A stretch of DNA of 37,056 bases from Scopulibacillus darangshiensis (GCF_004341035.1 NZ_SLXK01000039.1:1-37056); one strand, 5' to 3'. Counted from the stretch's first letter, positions 25,445 to 34,192 are shown. The notes: generated from the sequence alone by a model not told the origin. Program-made: numbers and translations.

Positions 25445-26878
25445 TCATTTCTTTTTCTCAGCCTTTATCGCCTCATCAATGAGTTTTTCCGCCTTTTTTA
25501 ACATAGGCATCGGCTTTTCTTTCCCCAGGAAAATGTTTACAATCGCCTCATCCCTAAGTTTATTGGCTTGTTTGGCGCGGGGATCTGAGAGACTAACATC
25601 TCTGTGTCCCGTTGCCATGCGGACATTATTTTCCTTGGTGTATTTCAGAACCGCTTTAGCTGCGCTTTGCAGAGAATCCGCCCTTTTTTTGTCATCAAGG
25701 AAGTCTTTTCTGACAGGAAGAGTGCCGCCTTTTTCCGCAAAGACCTTTTGAACTTTCAAATTCCACAGCCAGACGGTAAATTCCTTGGCCCATTTCTTGT
25801 GAAGTTCAGGCTTATCCTTCCAGATGTAGAACCCATGGCCCGGTGTATGTCTGACCCAAATGGTCTGGCCTGGCTTTTCAACAAACGGAACAGCCATGAA
25901 TCCCCATTCGAAATCAGGTGCCGACTTTTTCATTTCATTTTCTACCCAGCTTCCCGTGGAGACCATCGCCGCTTTTCCCTGAATAACTTGCATTTGCGAT
26001 TGCGTATGACTAAGCGCAGCCAACCCTTTTGGAAAATACCCAGCTTTGCCCAGCTCATAGATCCGCTTCCATCTTTCAATGTTTTCAGGACTTAGGAAGA
26101 CCGGTGGATTATATTCTTTGTAATCCTTCGTAAATTCCTTCAAATTGCCGTTCATTTCGGCAATCTCAAATAATTTTCGATAGCCGAAAGCATTATCATA
26201 ATAATAAGGATACATGCCTGGGAAAATGATTGGGGAAATGCCTTCACCCTTAATATCCGCTAAAAGTTTCTTGAATTCATCCCACGTTTTTGGGTTTTGA
26301 TTCCATCCATGCTTCTCAAACATTTTCTTATTGTAAAATAAGCCGCCGGCAGTTGAATCGACTGGAACGGCGTATGTCTTGCCAAGAATCTGATCACGGC
26401 CCTCATATTCGCCTTCCAAAGCCACATCCTTAATTTTCTTATCAGGAGTATCATATAATTTGTGATCCCATAAATCCTCCTCCGGCTCAAGCAGTCCTTC
26501 CTTTACAAGCGGCAGCATCCCGCCCGGCACCTCACGGTTAAAAAGATCAAACATCTCCTCACTATTGCCTGCTGAAACTCTCGTTTGAATAATCTTCGCA
26601 ATATCCGGCGAGGCCATCACATCAAAATGGACATTCGGGAATTTTTTAGTAAATGTTTTAATAGCGTAATCAATAATTTCTTTGCCTTGCCCACCGGTAA
26701 AATAGGCCATTTTCAGCGTTACTTCTTTATCTTTTGGCAGTCCATTTTCCTTGTAAACGTCACCGGATTGTTTCCCGTCACCTGAAGCACTTTCGTCATT
26801 ACTGCAGCCAAACAGTATTGAAGAAAGCATCACGAGTGCAAACAAAAGCGAACAAGCTTTCAATGCCTTCCTTTTCAT
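25445..26878 (-). CDS. Extracellular solute-binding lipoprotein of an ABC importer
   Basis: This 477-residue family 1 solute-binding protein has a lipoprotein signal, with lipobox LFGC and the lipidated Cys at 25. Features typical of sugar-binding proteins are visible: VTLKMAYFTGGQGKEIIDYAIKTF at the mature N-terminus, a hinge with YAVPVDSTAGGLFYNKKMFEKHGW, TWDEFKKLL, and GKAAMVSTGSWVENEM. It would capture the substrate outside the membrane and hand it to the two permeases. Candidates are amino-sugar oligosaccharides or a glycerophosphodiester; the sequence does not decide. The ATG at 26878 is preferred over 26914 because GGAGGG lies 7 nt upstream and the signal peptide starts there. Confidence 0.9.
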   Translation of the reverse strand: MKRKALKACSLLFALVMLSSILFGCSNDESASGDGKQSGDVYKENGLPKDKEVTLKMAYFTGGQGKEIIDYAIKTFTKKFPNVHFDVMASPDIAKIIQTRVSAGNSEEMFDLFNREVPGGMLPLVKEGLLEPEEDLWDHKLYDTPDKKIKDVALEGEYEGRDQILGKTYAVPVDSTAGGLFYNKKMFEKHGWNQNPKTWDEFKKLLADIKGEGISPIIFPGMYPYYYDNAFGYRKLFEIAEMNGNLKEFTKDYKEYNPPVFLSPENIERWKRIYELGKAGYFPKGLAALSHTQSQMQVIQGKAAMVSTGSWVENEMKKSAPDFEWGFMAVPFVEKPGQTIWVRHTPGHGFYIWKDKPELHKKWAKEFTVWLWNLKVQKVFAEKGGTLPVRKDFLDDKKRADSLQSAAKAVLKYTKENNVRMATGHRDVSLSDPRAKQANKLRDEAIVNIFLGKEKPMPMLKKAEKLIDEAIKAEKKK

Positions 26879-27170
26879 CCCTAACACCCTCCATTTCATC
26901 ATTTGTTCTAACAATTCATGCTCAGTGCCTGCACTTGACTAGCCTTGCATCTTAAGACACTTCAATGACTTGATCAAGCCACAGCACCACCTCCCCTAAG
27001 TTGCTGTTTCTCCAATCGGTTTCTCCCATTCTAGCTTTTGGATATTAATTGAATGTTAAAGGCATGTAAAACGGTGCAGTGTATAACATTAATAATTTTT
27101 TTGCAATCAATAGAATTTTCAGATCCGAATATGTATAACTGCCCCATTTTGGCGGCAATTATCGTTTCTT
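26879..27170 (-). promoter_or_regulatory. Promoter/operator region of the importer operon
   Basis: On the minus strand a TTGATT (complement of 27105-27110) and a TATAC-type -10 (complement of 27081-27087, spacing about 18) form a candidate promoter about 200 bp before the binding-protein start. Overlapping the -10 is one arm of an inverted repeat, AATGTTA (27052-27058) and TAACATT (27084-27090), 25 bp apart. This would suit a repressor such as the ROK protein encoded upstream. I see no catabolite-repression (cre) site. Confidence 0.4.
27146..27163 (-). terminator. Weak hairpin after the HAD phosphatase gene
   Basis: TGCC/GGCA and CC/GG pair around ATTTT with one bulged C, just after the stop codon at 27171. 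There is no good T tract. Confidence 0.3.
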
Positions 27171-27905
27171 TTAAAATATATAGCGTTTAATGGCCCTAGC
27201 CACACCATTGCGATTGTTAGAAGCCGTTACAGCATCCGCCGCCTGTTTGAGTTCTTCGTCAGCGTTAGCCATTGCGATGCCAAGTCCCGCTGCACGGATC
27301 AACTGTAAATCATTAAGATTGTCCCCTATTGCCATCACATGGCCCATCTGTATGCCGAGATGATCACAAATCATCCTGACGCCGCTCTCCTTAGATATGC
27401 CTTTTGCCGATATTTCCATATTAATCGGTGCAGAACGGGTTACCTCAAGCGTCCCCCAACTGTCGACCAGCTCTCTCAACTTGGTTATCGAGGCGGGATC
27501 ATCATGGCGCATGCCAAACTTCAACCACTCCCTCTCAAACATCTCATCTGTCCACTTGTTTTTGTTAGTAAGGCTTTCTACGCTGTACCCCCAGAACCAT
27601 GCTTCCTCATCCACTGCCAGCCGATGGAGCCTTTCAATATCTTCCCCGCTTAGAAAATGCCGCTTAAGAATCTGACCTGGTTCCTCCCAAATTTCCGCCC
27701 CATTCACTAATACCATTGGGGCTTTCAATTGAAGCTCCAACCAGAATTGTTCCGCTGTCTGAACCCCTCTGCCGGTTGCAAATATGACCGTTACCCCAGC
27801 ATCAACCGCGCGGTGAATCCACTTTTTTGTCTTTCTCGTAATCTTTTTTTTATCAGTTAATGTTGTCCCGTCCAAATCTAGCGCCAGCAATCGATAGTCA
27901 GGCAT
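27171..27905 (-). CDS. HAD superfamily phosphatase, Cof/YidA type
   Basis: This 244-residue cytoplasmic phosphatase has HAD motif I DLDGTTL (nucleophile D10, acid D12), motif II TGR, and motif IV GDNLNDLQLI near the C-terminus, with a Cof-type cap between. It should remove phosphate from a small sugar or cofactor phosphate. The ATG at 27905 has GGAAGG about 9 nt upstream; the ATG at 27914 abuts that site. It follows the ROK gene by 29 bp and probably shares its mRNA, which ties it to the same sugar pathway. Confidence 0.85.
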   Translation of the reverse strand: MPDYRLLALDLDGTTLTDKKKITRKTKKWIHRAVDAGVTVIFATGRGVQTAEQFWLELQLKAPMVLVNGAEIWEEPGQILKRHFLSGEDIERLHRLAVDEEAWFWGYSVESLTNKNKWTDEMFEREWLKFGMRHDDPASITKLRELVDSWGTLEVTRSAPINMEISAKGISKESGVRMICDHLGIQMGHVMAIGDNLNDLQLIRAAGLGIAMANADEELKQAADAVTASNNRNGVARAIKRYIF

Positions 27906-27934
27906 TCTTTTCATCCTTCCAAGCGTTGGATTTA

Positions 27935-29092
27935 TTACGGCAATTGCTCGAGCGGCACATCAAAAAATTGGTTCATAACCAGTCCCGCAGCTGACGTGGA
28001 CTCATCCGGTGTTTCCGGTAAGTAAATCAAGTTAACACCCTGGCATGTTTCGGGAACTGTCGCTGCAATATACTTAGAAAGGGACGGAATGAAGACATCC
28101 CTTAACTTATCAAAAAGCTTCCCAGTCAGCAGAACACTTTCTGGATTGATAAAAGTAATAATGTTGCTTATTGCCCCGCCGACGGCGCTTGTAATATCAG
28201 CGAACAACCTATTCGCTTCGGGATCGTCAGCTAAAAGGCGTGCATAAAGGTCTTCTGGAGAGATTCTGGCGTTTCGTTTCAAACCGCTGACAGATGCTAA
28301 AGTGGTCAAACAGCCCTTTGCACCACAATGGCACAGTTTCGCATTCTCCCCTTCAAAGGCTTTATAATGGCCAAACTCGCCTGCAACATGTGTTGCCCCT
28401 GAGCAAAGCTTCTTGTTAATAACAATGGCACCGCCGATCCCATGGTCAAATTTCAAGGTAATATTGTTATGTGATTCGGCTAAGTGTCCATTTAAATTCT
28501 CCACTAGGGCAAGGAGATTCGCATCATTCTCCAAATGAACAGGCGAGTCATACATCTCTTCTAATTTCTCTTTGAGCGGAAATTGCCTCCATTGAAGCCC
28601 GGGTGAATAAATGACGATCCCTTGCCTTGAATCAACAAGCCCTTGAATGCTGCAGCCGATTCCCTTTAACTGAATTTTATCTGGAATATGCGAAAGAAGG
28701 CCATCTATAACCTTACTAATGCAACGAAGCGGATGTTCCTCACTTTCATAAGCAGTGACATATTCCGTTATTTCCTTAACTTGCCGATTGTTAAAGTCCC
28801 TTAATGTCCCGCGCACATATTTCACTGCAACCTCGATGCCAATGGCGAACATATTGGCGCCGTTAATGATAAGGGGCACGGGTCTGCGGCCGCTGCCGCT
28901 TGTAATCGGACTTCTTTCCACGACAATTTCTTCACTTAAGAGCCGATTGACAATATTAGTTACCGTCTGCTGGGTTAAACCCGTTCTTTTTGCCAACTCT
29001 ACCCTTGATATGGGTCCTTCTATAAAAATTAAACGGAGTACCTTTTGCTGGTTGATCGATTTAAGCCATTTATTGCTCGTTTCGGTTTGCAT
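27935..29092 (-). CDS. ROK family transcriptional repressor (NagC/XylR type)
   Basis: This 385-residue protein has an N-terminal winged helix (about 10-75, RVELAKRTGLTQQTVTNIVNRLL) and a ROK sugar-kinase-like domain. The zinc site characteristic of the family is present: H in GEFGHY and the cluster CHCGAKGC near 257. The catalytic motif region reads ENDANLLAL with an intact Asp, and DHGIGGAI follows, so sugar binding is likely. It probably represses the importer operon and its own gene with a sugar or sugar phosphate as inducer. The ATG at 29092 has AGGAAGG about 12 nt upstream, a rather long spacing. It is encoded just upstream of the operon it likely controls. Confidence 0.9.
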   Translation of the reverse strand: MQTETSNKWLKSINQQKVLRLIFIEGPISRVELAKRTGLTQQTVTNIVNRLLSEEIVVERSPITSGSGRRPVPLIINGANMFAIGIEVAVKYVRGTLRDFNNRQVKEITEYVTAYESEEHPLRCISKVIDGLLSHIPDKIQLKGIGCSIQGLVDSRQGIVIYSPGLQWRQFPLKEKLEEMYDSPVHLENDANLLALVENLNGHLAESHNNITLKFDHGIGGAIVINKKLCSGATHVAGEFGHYKAFEGENAKLCHCGAKGCLTTLASVSGLKRNARISPEDLYARLLADDPEANRLFADITSAVGGAISNIITFINPESVLLTGKLFDKLRDVFIPSLSKYIAATVPETCQGVNLIYLPETPDESTSAAGLVMNQFFDVPLEQLP

Positions 29093-29146
29093 GCCGACAT
29101 AACACCCTTCCTAGTAGCAGTCTCGAATCTATTATAAATCAGATGC

Positions 29147-29791
29147 CTACATTTTCTTATTTTCTGCCGAAGTGCTCTCAGTTTGTTTTGACACATGCCC
29201 CATTACTTGTAATGAATCCATACCCAATGCCTTCTCGAGCCACGGTTTTGTAAGACGGTAGGCGCGGATTTCTTGAAAGGTAAGGGACAATTGTTTTATT
29301 ACCGCAGTCAAACTTCGCTTGGCATAAAATGATGCCGGTATGTCCAAAGTCTCCATAATATATTTCATTCTCCGGATATGGAAAGAATTTGATACCAGCA
29401 AGCATGTTTGCAGATTGTATTCTTTTAGCATAATTTTGCAGTTAACGATGTTATGTACCGTGTTTAAAGAGCGATTTTCTAATAAAATACGTTCCTTTTT
29501 GACACCATTTTCTATGAAGTAATTCCGCATAATTTCAGCTTCAGACATTTTTGAGGCAACAGCTCCACCTGATACAATGACATATTGAAAGCTATACTGC
29601 TTTAATAGTTGCAGAGCCGTCTCAAGACGCTCCTTTAACATTGGATCAACTTCATCATTGTCACACCGGTACCCCAGCACAATCAATGCGTCACTATTTT
29701 CCTTCATCAAGCGGGGTGTATGCATCCACACAACATAGATCAACAACACCATTACGCCGCCTCCCGCAATGCTCAAAATAGCCGTAATCAT
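29147..29791 (-). CDS. YdcF-like DUF218 membrane-anchored protein
   Basis: This 214-residue protein has one N-terminal membrane helix (about 4-24) and a DUF218 domain: DALIVLGYRC, the block VIVSGGAVASKMSEAEIMRNYFIENGV, ENRSLNTVHNI, and LLVSNSFHIRRM. Members such as SanA, ElyC and YdcF act in envelope processes, but the reaction is not established. AAGGACG precedes the ATG at 29791. It is a single gene between the ROK gene and the dehydrogenase operon, without an evident link to either. Confidence 0.85.
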   Translation of the reverse strand: MITAILSIAGGGVMVLLIYVVWMHTPRLMKENSDALIVLGYRCDNDEVDPMLKERLETALQLLKQYSFQYVIVSGGAVASKMSEAEIMRNYFIENGVKKERILLENRSLNTVHNIVNCKIMLKEYNLQTCLLVSNSFHIRRMKYIMETLDIPASFYAKRSLTAVIKQLSLTFQEIRAYRLTKPWLEKALGMDSLQVMGHVSKQTESTSAENKKM

Positions 29792-30160
29792 TGGGTCGTC
29801 CTTTCATCATCTTATTTTAGCTGGCCAAACAACAGGTCATTTGAGTTATGTTACATTAATAAATCAAATGGATTTATTAAATCAATAATAAAACGGTTGC
29901 CATTTGAATGCAACCCTTTTTTTAGAATTTTAAAAATATATGATGAGATGATGCGAAACTTCTTTTTGGAAATTAAAAGTCGGGTTTTAGTCTTGAGAAA
30001 TAACTTCAACAATAAGGTCGGGGCTGCCAATGCATCCTTTGTCATCATGTTTTCGTTGTGATAGGGGAAAAACAATGATTTAAATTTCATTTATCTCAAT
30101 CAGTGCAGGCCTTTTCCTTGTCGTTTCAATGCTTTTATCCATTCTTGCATCTTAATTTTC
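29792..30160. other. AT-rich intergenic region with a hairpin
   Basis: No supported gene. A minus-strand frame of 79 codons crosses this region but has no ribosome binding site and runs through the hairpin, so I do not call it. The sequence differs in composition from its neighbours and may be old mobile-element debris. Confidence 0.4.
29895..29923. terminator. Hairpin with T run
   Basis: GGTTGC (29895-29900) pairs with GCAACC (29910-29915) around CATTTGAAT, followed by seven T on the plus strand and GTTTTATT on the minus strand. It may end the dehydrogenase operon on the minus strand at a distance of 240 bp. Confidence 0.45.
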
Positions 30161-31594
30161 TTAATTAATGTACACCGTTTTCCATTCAGTAAAGCTGTCT
30201 ATACTTGACCATCCACCTTCGCAGTGCCCGTTACCGGATGCTTTTCTTCCGCCAAAAGGCATGTGAGTTTCCGAAGCAGCCGTTGATGCATTTACCATGA
30301 CAGAACCACTATCGAGGCCATCAATAGCCATTTGGATATTGTCCAAATTAGAGGTGAAAATGCCAGACGTTAAGCCATAAGAGGTATCATTGGCAATTGC
30401 AATGGCCTCTTCTATAGATTTAAAGGTTATGACAGCGACAATCGGTCCAAAAATTTCTTCCTGTGCAATAGACATTTTTGACTGTACATCAGTAAAAACG
30501 GTCGGCTTTATAAAATAACTGCTTTCCGTGTTATCATATCCGCCTTCTTTTAAGGTTGCACCCTCTTGTATCCCAAAATCAATCATGGTTTTCACCCGTT
30601 CCCATTGTTTTTTATTAACAATCGCCCCCATTCTATTTTTCTCATCCATTCCATTTCCAAAATCGATGTTATTGACCTCACACAAAAATTCTTCCAAAAA
30701 CTCCGCTTGGATGGATTCATGTAACAATAACCGGCTTGTTGCCGAACATCTTTGGCCGGCGATACCAAAGGCACCTGACACCGTTTCTCGGACGGCCTTT
30801 GAAATATCAGCATCATCCATAATAATCAAGGGATTTTTTCCGCCAAGTTCCAGTGATAACCGTTTCAGTGAATGACCGCATGTTTCGGCAATTTTTCTTC
30901 CCACGGATGAAGAACCTGTAAAAGAGATTCCGTCAATAAGATGATGATTGACCAAAGCATCCCCAGTCTCACCGCTCCCCAAAATACAATTAAATACACC
31001 GTTTGGCATACCTGTTTTATCAATGAGTTCCGCTAACAAGCATGCGACAGCCGACGCATCCTCAGCGGGTTTAAGTATCACAGTATTACCCGTAAGTAAA
31101 GCCGGGGCCAACTTAAGAATGGGGGTCGATAACGGAAAGTTCCACGGTGTAATTAAACCGACTACACCAAGTGGTACCCGCTTGGCAAAGGTTGTTCTCC
31201 CTTTGACGGTTGACGGTCGATAATCTCCAGCCAACCCGAAAGATTCATCTAGGGTACATTCAATCATTTCCAAAGAGGCATCTACCTCTGAACGTGACTC
31301 ATGGATGGTCTTTCCCATTTCTATCGTTATTGTCCTAGCAAGTTTTTCTTTATTTTGTTCAATAAGAGAGAATAGGAGCTTTAAATAATACGCTCGCTCT
31401 TTAACTGTTTTCGCTTTCCATTCCGTAAGTGAACGAGCGGCTGCTTCTACCGAACGATTCACCTCTTCCGCACTTGCGCGGTGAACAGTGGAAACAAGTT
31501 CTTCCGGCATAGCAGGGTTCCTTGTCTCCAGGCAAATCCCCCCAGTCGGTTTTGTAAATGTTCCGCTAATATATTGTTTCAGTATTTCCGCCAT
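30161..31594 (-). CDS. NAD(P)-dependent aldehyde dehydrogenase
   Basis: This 477-residue cytoplasmic enzyme of the ALDH superfamily oxidises an aldehyde to its acid. The catalytic Cys is in GQRCSATSR near 283 and the general-base Glu in LELGGKNP near 249; the cofactor loop PWNFPLSTP and the FTGSSSVG motif are intact. Overall pattern fits succinate-semialdehyde, alpha-ketoglutarate-semialdehyde or phosphonoacetaldehyde dehydrogenase types, which I cannot separate by eye. GGAGGGG precedes the ATG at 31594. It follows the iron alcohol dehydrogenase by 18 bp, so the pair likely runs alcohol to aldehyde to acid, or the reverse. Confidence 0.9.
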   Translation of the reverse strand: MAEILKQYISGTFTKPTGGICLETRNPAMPEELVSTVHRASAEEVNRSVEAAARSLTEWKAKTVKERAYYLKLLFSLIEQNKEKLARTITIEMGKTIHESRSEVDASLEMIECTLDESFGLAGDYRPSTVKGRTTFAKRVPLGVVGLITPWNFPLSTPILKLAPALLTGNTVILKPAEDASAVACLLAELIDKTGMPNGVFNCILGSGETGDALVNHHLIDGISFTGSSSVGRKIAETCGHSLKRLSLELGGKNPLIIMDDADISKAVRETVSGAFGIAGQRCSATSRLLLHESIQAEFLEEFLCEVNNIDFGNGMDEKNRMGAIVNKKQWERVKTMIDFGIQEGATLKEGGYDNTESSYFIKPTVFTDVQSKMSIAQEEIFGPIVAVITFKSIEEAIAIANDTSYGLTSGIFTSNLDNIQMAIDGLDSGSVMVNASTAASETHMPFGGRKASGNGHCEGGWSSIDSFTEWKTVYIN

Positions 31595-31612
31595 GATTTC
31601 CCCTCCGATTGC

Positions 31613-32677
31613 TTAGGACGTTATGAATGTGTTTGTAATCAGTTCTTTTATTACATTTTCCGTTACCGGCTTAGGATTTGTTAAACGATTTGTATTTTCA
31701 ACTGCGGCTCCTATTAGTTCAGGCAAATCCCGCTGTTCGATTACAAATGGTTTTGTTGGGTGGCTTTTTAAAAAGTCACTAAACAAGGCATCTGCCTTTT
31801 CAACGAGTGGTTTAAGCTTATCGACCTTCTCTCTGCTTACCATATCTTTATTTAATAGCAATGTATTTTTTAATAAATGGGCACAAAAATAGCCATGTGG
31901 GTACTCCGGATAAAATCCCGGTGCAATATTCGCTATGCAATGCAAAACCCCGAGTCCTGCATTTAACATGGCCATCCCGGTCATAAGTGAGGCTTCCATT
32001 AACTGTGTTCGGCTTTCTATATTATTGCAATTTTTGAGACAGTTACCAAGATGATCGACAATAGTTTGGCACCCTGCCAAAGCTAATTCGTCCGTGATCG
32101 TCGATGATTGATTTGACAAATAAGCTTCCATACCGTGTGAGAACGCGTCGAGAGCTGTAAATATCGTTCCAGCAAGAGGCATTGATACGGTGACAGTTGG
32201 ATCAAGAATCGCAAGATCGGCAGCCCTGTAAGGATAACTTTCCTTTATATTTGTTGCTTCATTCTTAAGTACCGCCCATTCGTTTAGTTCACTTCCGGTA
32301 CCCGCCGTTGTAGGAATGGTAACAAAATAATCCACTTTTGATTGATGAGCGATCCATTTGGAAGCATCCATGACACTTCCGCCCCCAACAGCAATCAAAA
32401 TATTTGCTTCGGTTTTTTCAAATTCAGCTAAACCCTTTCTGCATTCAGAGTAATTGGAGTTTGCGCTGATGCCTTGATATATGTATACCTCTTCGAATTT
32501 GGATTCTATTAAATTTTGTTGAATCCTTTGGACTAATGGCATGATCCAATTCCCGGAATCATAACAAATCATTACACCCTTTCCATTTGACCTTTCCTTA
32601 ATTAGACGGCCAATTCTATCTAGTTGATCAACACCAAAAACAACCTTTGGAAACAAGTGGAATTCGAATGATTTCAT
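31613..32677 (-). CDS. Iron-containing alcohol dehydrogenase (group III)
   Basis: This 354-residue enzyme has the family NAD motif VGGGSVMDASKW, PTTAGTGSE, and an iron site formed by D and H in DAFSHGMEAY (near 177-181), H in GVLHCIAN (near 244) and H in PEYPHGYF (near 258). The second His of the usual HxxxH pair, present in FucO-type enzymes, is Asn here, while the metal ligands themselves remain. It would interconvert an alcohol and an aldehyde; the substrate is unknown. GAGGAG precedes the ATG at 32677. It is the first gene of a two-gene unit with the aldehyde dehydrogenase. A reading frame downstream on the complementary strand is not supported. Confidence 0.9.
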   Translation of the reverse strand: MKSFEFHLFPKVVFGVDQLDRIGRLIKERSNGKGVMICYDSGNWIMPLVQRIQQNLIESKFEEVYIYQGISANSNYSECRKGLAEFEKTEANILIAVGGGSVMDASKWIAHQSKVDYFVTIPTTAGTGSELNEWAVLKNEATNIKESYPYRAADLAILDPTVTVSMPLAGTIFTALDAFSHGMEAYLSNQSSTITDELALAGCQTIVDHLGNCLKNCNNIESRTQLMEASLMTGMAMLNAGLGVLHCIANIAPGFYPEYPHGYFCAHLLKNTLLLNKDMVSREKVDKLKPLVEKADALFSDFLKSHPTKPFVIEQRDLPELIGAAVENTNRLTNPKPVTENVIKELITNTFITS

Positions 32678-33068
32678 TGGCTTCTCCTCTTTCAGCTTAA
32701 ATATCGTTCTGTGGTAACCCCTAATTTGCTGCTATTCCCTGCCCCTGAAACTCTAAAAATTTGTAATACAAGTATACAACTCGACACCCTCTTTGTAAAC
32801 AATAATTATGAACTTTTGAAAAATAGCAAAAACAGTGGAGTGAAAGTAATGGCAGAAGGAGAAAGATAGCCTTACCTGCTAGCACTAAACAGCTTAAGTC
32901 CTGTTCCAAATGGAAGAAAATATATACCCCGTCCAGTTTTTTTACTGAAAAAGGTTGCATCAAATGTTCAAAAAACATAACATTATATTATTTACCAAGA
33001 AAAGGTAGATTGTTTTGAGCAGCATAGATTTCTATTAGAAACCTTGTTATTTCAACAAAAAGGATCAC
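32678..33068. other. Intergenic stretch without supported gene
   Basis: This AT-rich region lies upstream of the alcohol dehydrogenase gene (minus) and should hold its promoter, which I cannot pinpoint. An 85-codon minus-strand frame is Cys- and Phe-rich with no ribosome binding site and is not called. Confidence 0.4.
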
Positions 33069-33113
33069 GAAAATTGAAGTAATCCCGAGAAAACGGGAGA
33101 TCATGAATTTTAA
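33069..33113. repeat. Imperfect inverted repeat
   Basis: AAAATTGA...ATCCCG on the left mirrors CGGGAGAT...GAATTTT on the right, around AGAAAA. The central CCCG/CGGG stem is perfect. It resembles an insertion-sequence end or a terminator, and lies beside a possible transposase remnant. Confidence 0.4.
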
Positions 33114-33146
33114 TTATAAGCCTTGATTTTGCATTATTTCCCGAAC

Positions 33147-33235
33147 ACAAAACGCCCGAAATCGGCGAAAATGACCTGTGGGGTGTTTCTCATAAGAATG
33201 GTTATGTCAACTAGAACGAAATTTTATTACTATCC
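33147..33235 (-). pseudogene. Possible transposase C-terminal remnant
   Basis: On the minus strand about 28 codons remain open and read MRNTPQVIFADFGRFVFGK then stop, preceded by three stops in frame. The flanking AAGCCTTGAT is shared with the transposase end at the right edge of the window. The gene identity is weakly supported; it could be chance. Confidence 0.25.
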
Positions 33236-33307
33236 CTTGTTAAACTAACAGAGCAGGATAATTGAATTAGGTTTGGAAAGAATATACCCCAAAAAGGGGA
33301 CGAAAAA

Positions 33308-33928
33308 ATGAAAAAAATAATCCTTGTTGTCTTACTTTTGTTAATTTCTATTTGTACTGTTGAGAAAGTATCCGCTCGTTCATTACAATCAACTGAAGAT
33401 ACATTAGAATCCGATGAACACCGAAAGTTATCAATAAGACAAGCGATTGAATTAGCATATCATTCTGCATTGAAGTGGAATAAAAATGCTCAATTATTAG
33501 ATGCAATAAATATTGACTTAGATAAGAAGTCTGGGAAGATAATTGGTGGTAATGGTAAAAGAAAACATTGGAATATATCATTTGGAGTGCCAGATACTAA
33601 TAAGTTTTTTTTAGTAACCATCCATAATGGAAAAATTGATAAAATAAATGATTTGACCAATAAAGGTGATTCTCCTTACCCTAAAAAAGAGTTTATCCAA
33701 ATGAAAGATATTAAGTATGATTCACCAGAATTGCTTAAAAAGGCACTGAAAATGGGTAATATTTATCCAGGTAAAGATTGGGCTAAAGGTTATAATTTTA
33801 TGCTTAGAAAAGAAACAGAGAGAAATATTAGCCTAATATTAGTGATAGGTTGGAATAGTGACCAGACAAAAATGAAAGCAGTGGGCTTTAATGTAACAAC
33901 AGGAGAATATATTCCGCCGCAGACTTGA
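33308..33928 (+). CDS. Secreted protein of unknown function
   Basis: I do not recognise this 206-residue protein. It has a clear signal peptide (MKKIILVVLLLLISICTV, cleavage near VSA-R about 23) and no further membrane helix or lipobox. The mature part is Lys/Asn-rich with predicted mixed alpha/beta structure; a repeat-like IDLDKKSGKIIGGNG and a later GFNVTTGEYIPPQT hint at a PepSY-like fold, uncertainly. AGGGGACG lies 6 nt before the ATG. The coding sequence is clearly more AT-rich than the genes to its left, which together with nearby transposon debris suggests horizontal gain. A good terminator follows. Confidence 0.7.
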   Translation: MKKIILVVLLLLISICTVEKVSARSLQSTEDTLESDEHRKLSIRQAIELAYHSALKWNKNAQLLDAINIDLDKKSGKIIGGNGKRKHWNISFGVPDTNKFFLVTIHNGKIDKINDLTNKGDSPYPKKEFIQMKDIKYDSPELLKKALKMGNIYPGKDWAKGYNFMLRKETERNISLILVIGWNSDQTKMKAVGFNVTTGEYIPPQT

Positions 33929-33965
33929 ATTTATTTTCCTATTCTCCTGCTAATGTTTCATAAAG

Positions 33966-33999
33966 AAACCGATCTCCATTTTTAGAGAATCGGTTTTTT
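33966..33999 (+). terminator. Terminator of the secreted protein gene
   Basis: AAACCGAT (33966-33973) pairs with ATCGGTTT (33989-33996), with an inner CTC/GAG stem and a T run to 33999. Confidence 0.8.
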
Positions 34000-34093
34000 A
34001 CGTTCTTTTAACGATGATTATGTTAACAAGAGGTAAAAATATTTTTGTCATTTGGTTGATTTTTTAAATTGTCATTCCTCTTTTATGATAAGG

Positions 34094-34192
34094 TGTCCGC
34101 AGACGCATTCAATGTCGGATATATTGCCAGTGGCAGTGACGTGGCTTGTGACTAACGGCCATCCACATCGCCACTGGCAATGATATTGGACA
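34094..34192. mobile_element. Transposon end with TGTC repeats and inverted copies
   Basis: TGTC occurs at 34094 and 34113, 19 bp apart. The second starts an arm (34113-34134, ending ATTGCCAGTGGC) that is inverted at 34170-34192 as GCCACTGGCAAT...GACA, with a perfect 12-bp core and one insertion outside it. Multiple TGTC-headed repeats about 19 bp apart are typical of ends of Tn402/Tn552/Tn7-like elements. It sits just beyond the last gene of the transposon remnant. The matching right end is not found. Confidence 0.55.

Noticed and set aside
29851-30090. 79-codon minus-strand reading frame rich in Lys and Leu.
   Set aside because: No ribosome binding site, runs through a terminator-like hairpin, no family likeness. 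It may be mobile-element debris.
32721-32978. 85-codon minus-strand frame upstream of the alcohol dehydrogenase.
   Set aside because: Odd Cys/Phe-rich composition, no ribosome binding site, lies in the expected promoter region.
34113-34192. Large hairpin as a transcription terminator of the ATPase gene.
   Set aside because: Arms are long and widely spaced, no T tract, and TGTC heads repeat at 19 bp, which fits transposon ends better.
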